From: Bacteroidota bacterium
GTDB taxonomy: Bacteria; Bacteroidota; Bacteroidia; J057; JADKCL01
DNA length: 64,000 nucleotides
NCBI GenBank assembly: GCA_016718825.1
Contig: JADKCL010000006.1
Coordinates: 62,001-126,000 of the forward strand
Reading direction: 5' to 3'
The position numbers were made by a program, and so were the translations under genes. The stretch's first letter is position 1. Every line of letters starts with the position of its first letter. The notes below the pieces were generated by a model. That model had not been told where the DNA came from, did not search any database, and saw only the letters and a list, made by a program, of their open reading frames with translations. Below are positions 63,577 to 64,000 of this stretch, one piece after another.

Positions 63577-63876
63577 AAACATAGATCTTGAAGAATGTGC
63601 CAAGCGTCACACTTCGAATATACGCGAAAAAAATGGTTCAGTTTTCAGGAAGTAGTCAGGAGAGTTAGCAGGTAGAAGTTAGCAATTAGCAGTTGGCAAG
63701 GCTGGAATTCATTTTGGGCTTGAACGGATGTCAAATTCGTGCAGGTTTTCTTTGCGTGAATCGTTCCCGTTCCAAATCCCAAAAGTTTGAGAGGGAGTCG
63801 AGCATGAGAAAATCTCCTCATCACCCATACTCCCTCTCATCTGCTAACCGTTAATAATTAACTGCTAACGCAGTTC
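63577..63876. other. Spacer with two heptad arrays between caspase-like genes
   Basis: AGTTAGC, AGGTAGA, AGTTAGC, AATTAGC, AGTTGGC at 63663-63697 and CTGCTAA, CCGTTAA, TAATTAA, CTGCTAA, CGCAGTT at 63841-63875. The two arrays are partly complementary (GTTAGCAG / CTGCTAAC). No gene is seen in the 300 nt. Confidence 0.7.
63663..63875. repeat. Paired degenerate heptanucleotide arrays
   Basis: Same 7-mer style as at 37869, 42875 and 51166; the left and right arrays could pair as a long stem. They end 2 nt before the stop of the partial gene at the right edge. Confidence 0.75.
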
Positions 63877-64000
63877 TCATTTCACTTTTGCGAGTGGCAC
63901 CATGCCGATGCCACGCTTGACGAGGGTAGGCTTCTGCTTCCAGCTCGTTTGGCCGAGCACGCGGTCAGAAACATAGTCGCCCAATTCTTCGACGGTCACC
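63877..64000 (-). CDS. C-terminal end of a second caspase-like protein (partial)
   Basis: Forty codons before the stop read VTVEELGDYVSDRVLGQ, TSWKQKPTLVKRGIGMV, PLAKVK. The VTVEELGDYVSxRV...QxPxL pattern is typical of the last helix of bacterial caspase/metacaspase domains. The rest lies beyond the right edge. Same strand as the caspase-like gene at 61336, so these could be neighbours in one locus. Confidence 0.5.
   Translation of the reverse strand, partial: VTVEELGDYVSDRVLGQTSWKQKPTLVKRGIGMVPLAKVK

Noticed and set aside
1..64000. tRNA and rRNA genes
   Set aside because: No cloverleaf with TTCGA-type T arm and no rRNA landmarks were found by eye in the gaps; a covariance scan could still find one.

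Overview
The window looks like a chromosomal segment of a member of the phylum Bacteroidota, possibly Saprospiria-like, although the class is only a guess. Six secreted proteins end in type IX secretion (T9SS) C-terminal sorting domains. Lipoproteins, PorT-like barrels and lmo0937/CsbD stress genes are frequent, and the promoters that can be read follow the Bacteroidota pattern TTTG-N~20-TAnnTTTG. No rRNA, tRNA, CRISPR array or prophage is visible. One IS110-family element is present.

Layout: 0-5.2 kb is a minus-strand heavy-metal RND efflux operon (His-rich protein, adaptor, small lipoprotein, pump cut by the left edge). 5.6-9.4 kb is a 1240-residue T9SS beta-propeller/Ig/PKD protein. 9.4-10.1 kb is a nest of inverted repeats. 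10.3-11.9 kb encodes a T9SS protein with two DUF3494 (ice-binding-like) domains. 12.2-17.5 kb is a signalling cassette: PAS histidine kinase, AraC-type regulator, hybrid kinase with a 21-residue repeat array, and a receiver protein. 17.6-23.4 kb is an envelope/general-stress cluster with a duplicated CsbD + lipoprotein module. 23.6-29.5 kb holds three tandem T9SS proteins. 29.5-37.0 kb holds a methyltransferase, a TPR/LytTR pair and poorly known genes. 37.9-42.9 kb is the housekeeping run pheT, a coiled-coil gene, zapA and rny. 43.0-51.1 kb is a polyamine-linked membrane cluster (two DUF4178 proteins, DUF350, membrane aminopropyltransferase, Tat-exported FAD oxidoreductase, IS110 insertion, polytopic membrane protein). 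51.2-53.8 kb is an SGNH + MBOAT O-acyltransferase pair. 53.9-55.7 kb is a T9SS-exported PhoD phosphatase. 55.8-64 kb contains tandem membrane/HEAT/zinc-ribbon paralogues, a GTPase with a GAP1-like partner, and one or two exported caspase-like peptidases.

The best candidates for a less-described system are the GTPase/GAP1/caspase neighbourhood (55.8-64 kb) and the DUF4178/DUF350/aminopropyltransferase cluster (43-51 kb).

A caution for any reader: eight coding frames are broken. Seven breaks are single-base changes, nearly all in short homopolymer runs, and one is an 8-bp tandem duplication. In every case undoing the change restores a full-length, family-consistent protein, so most are probably consensus errors rather than pseudogenes. 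These genes are annotated as single restored CDSs with the break stated. Family names come from reading motifs, not from database searches.
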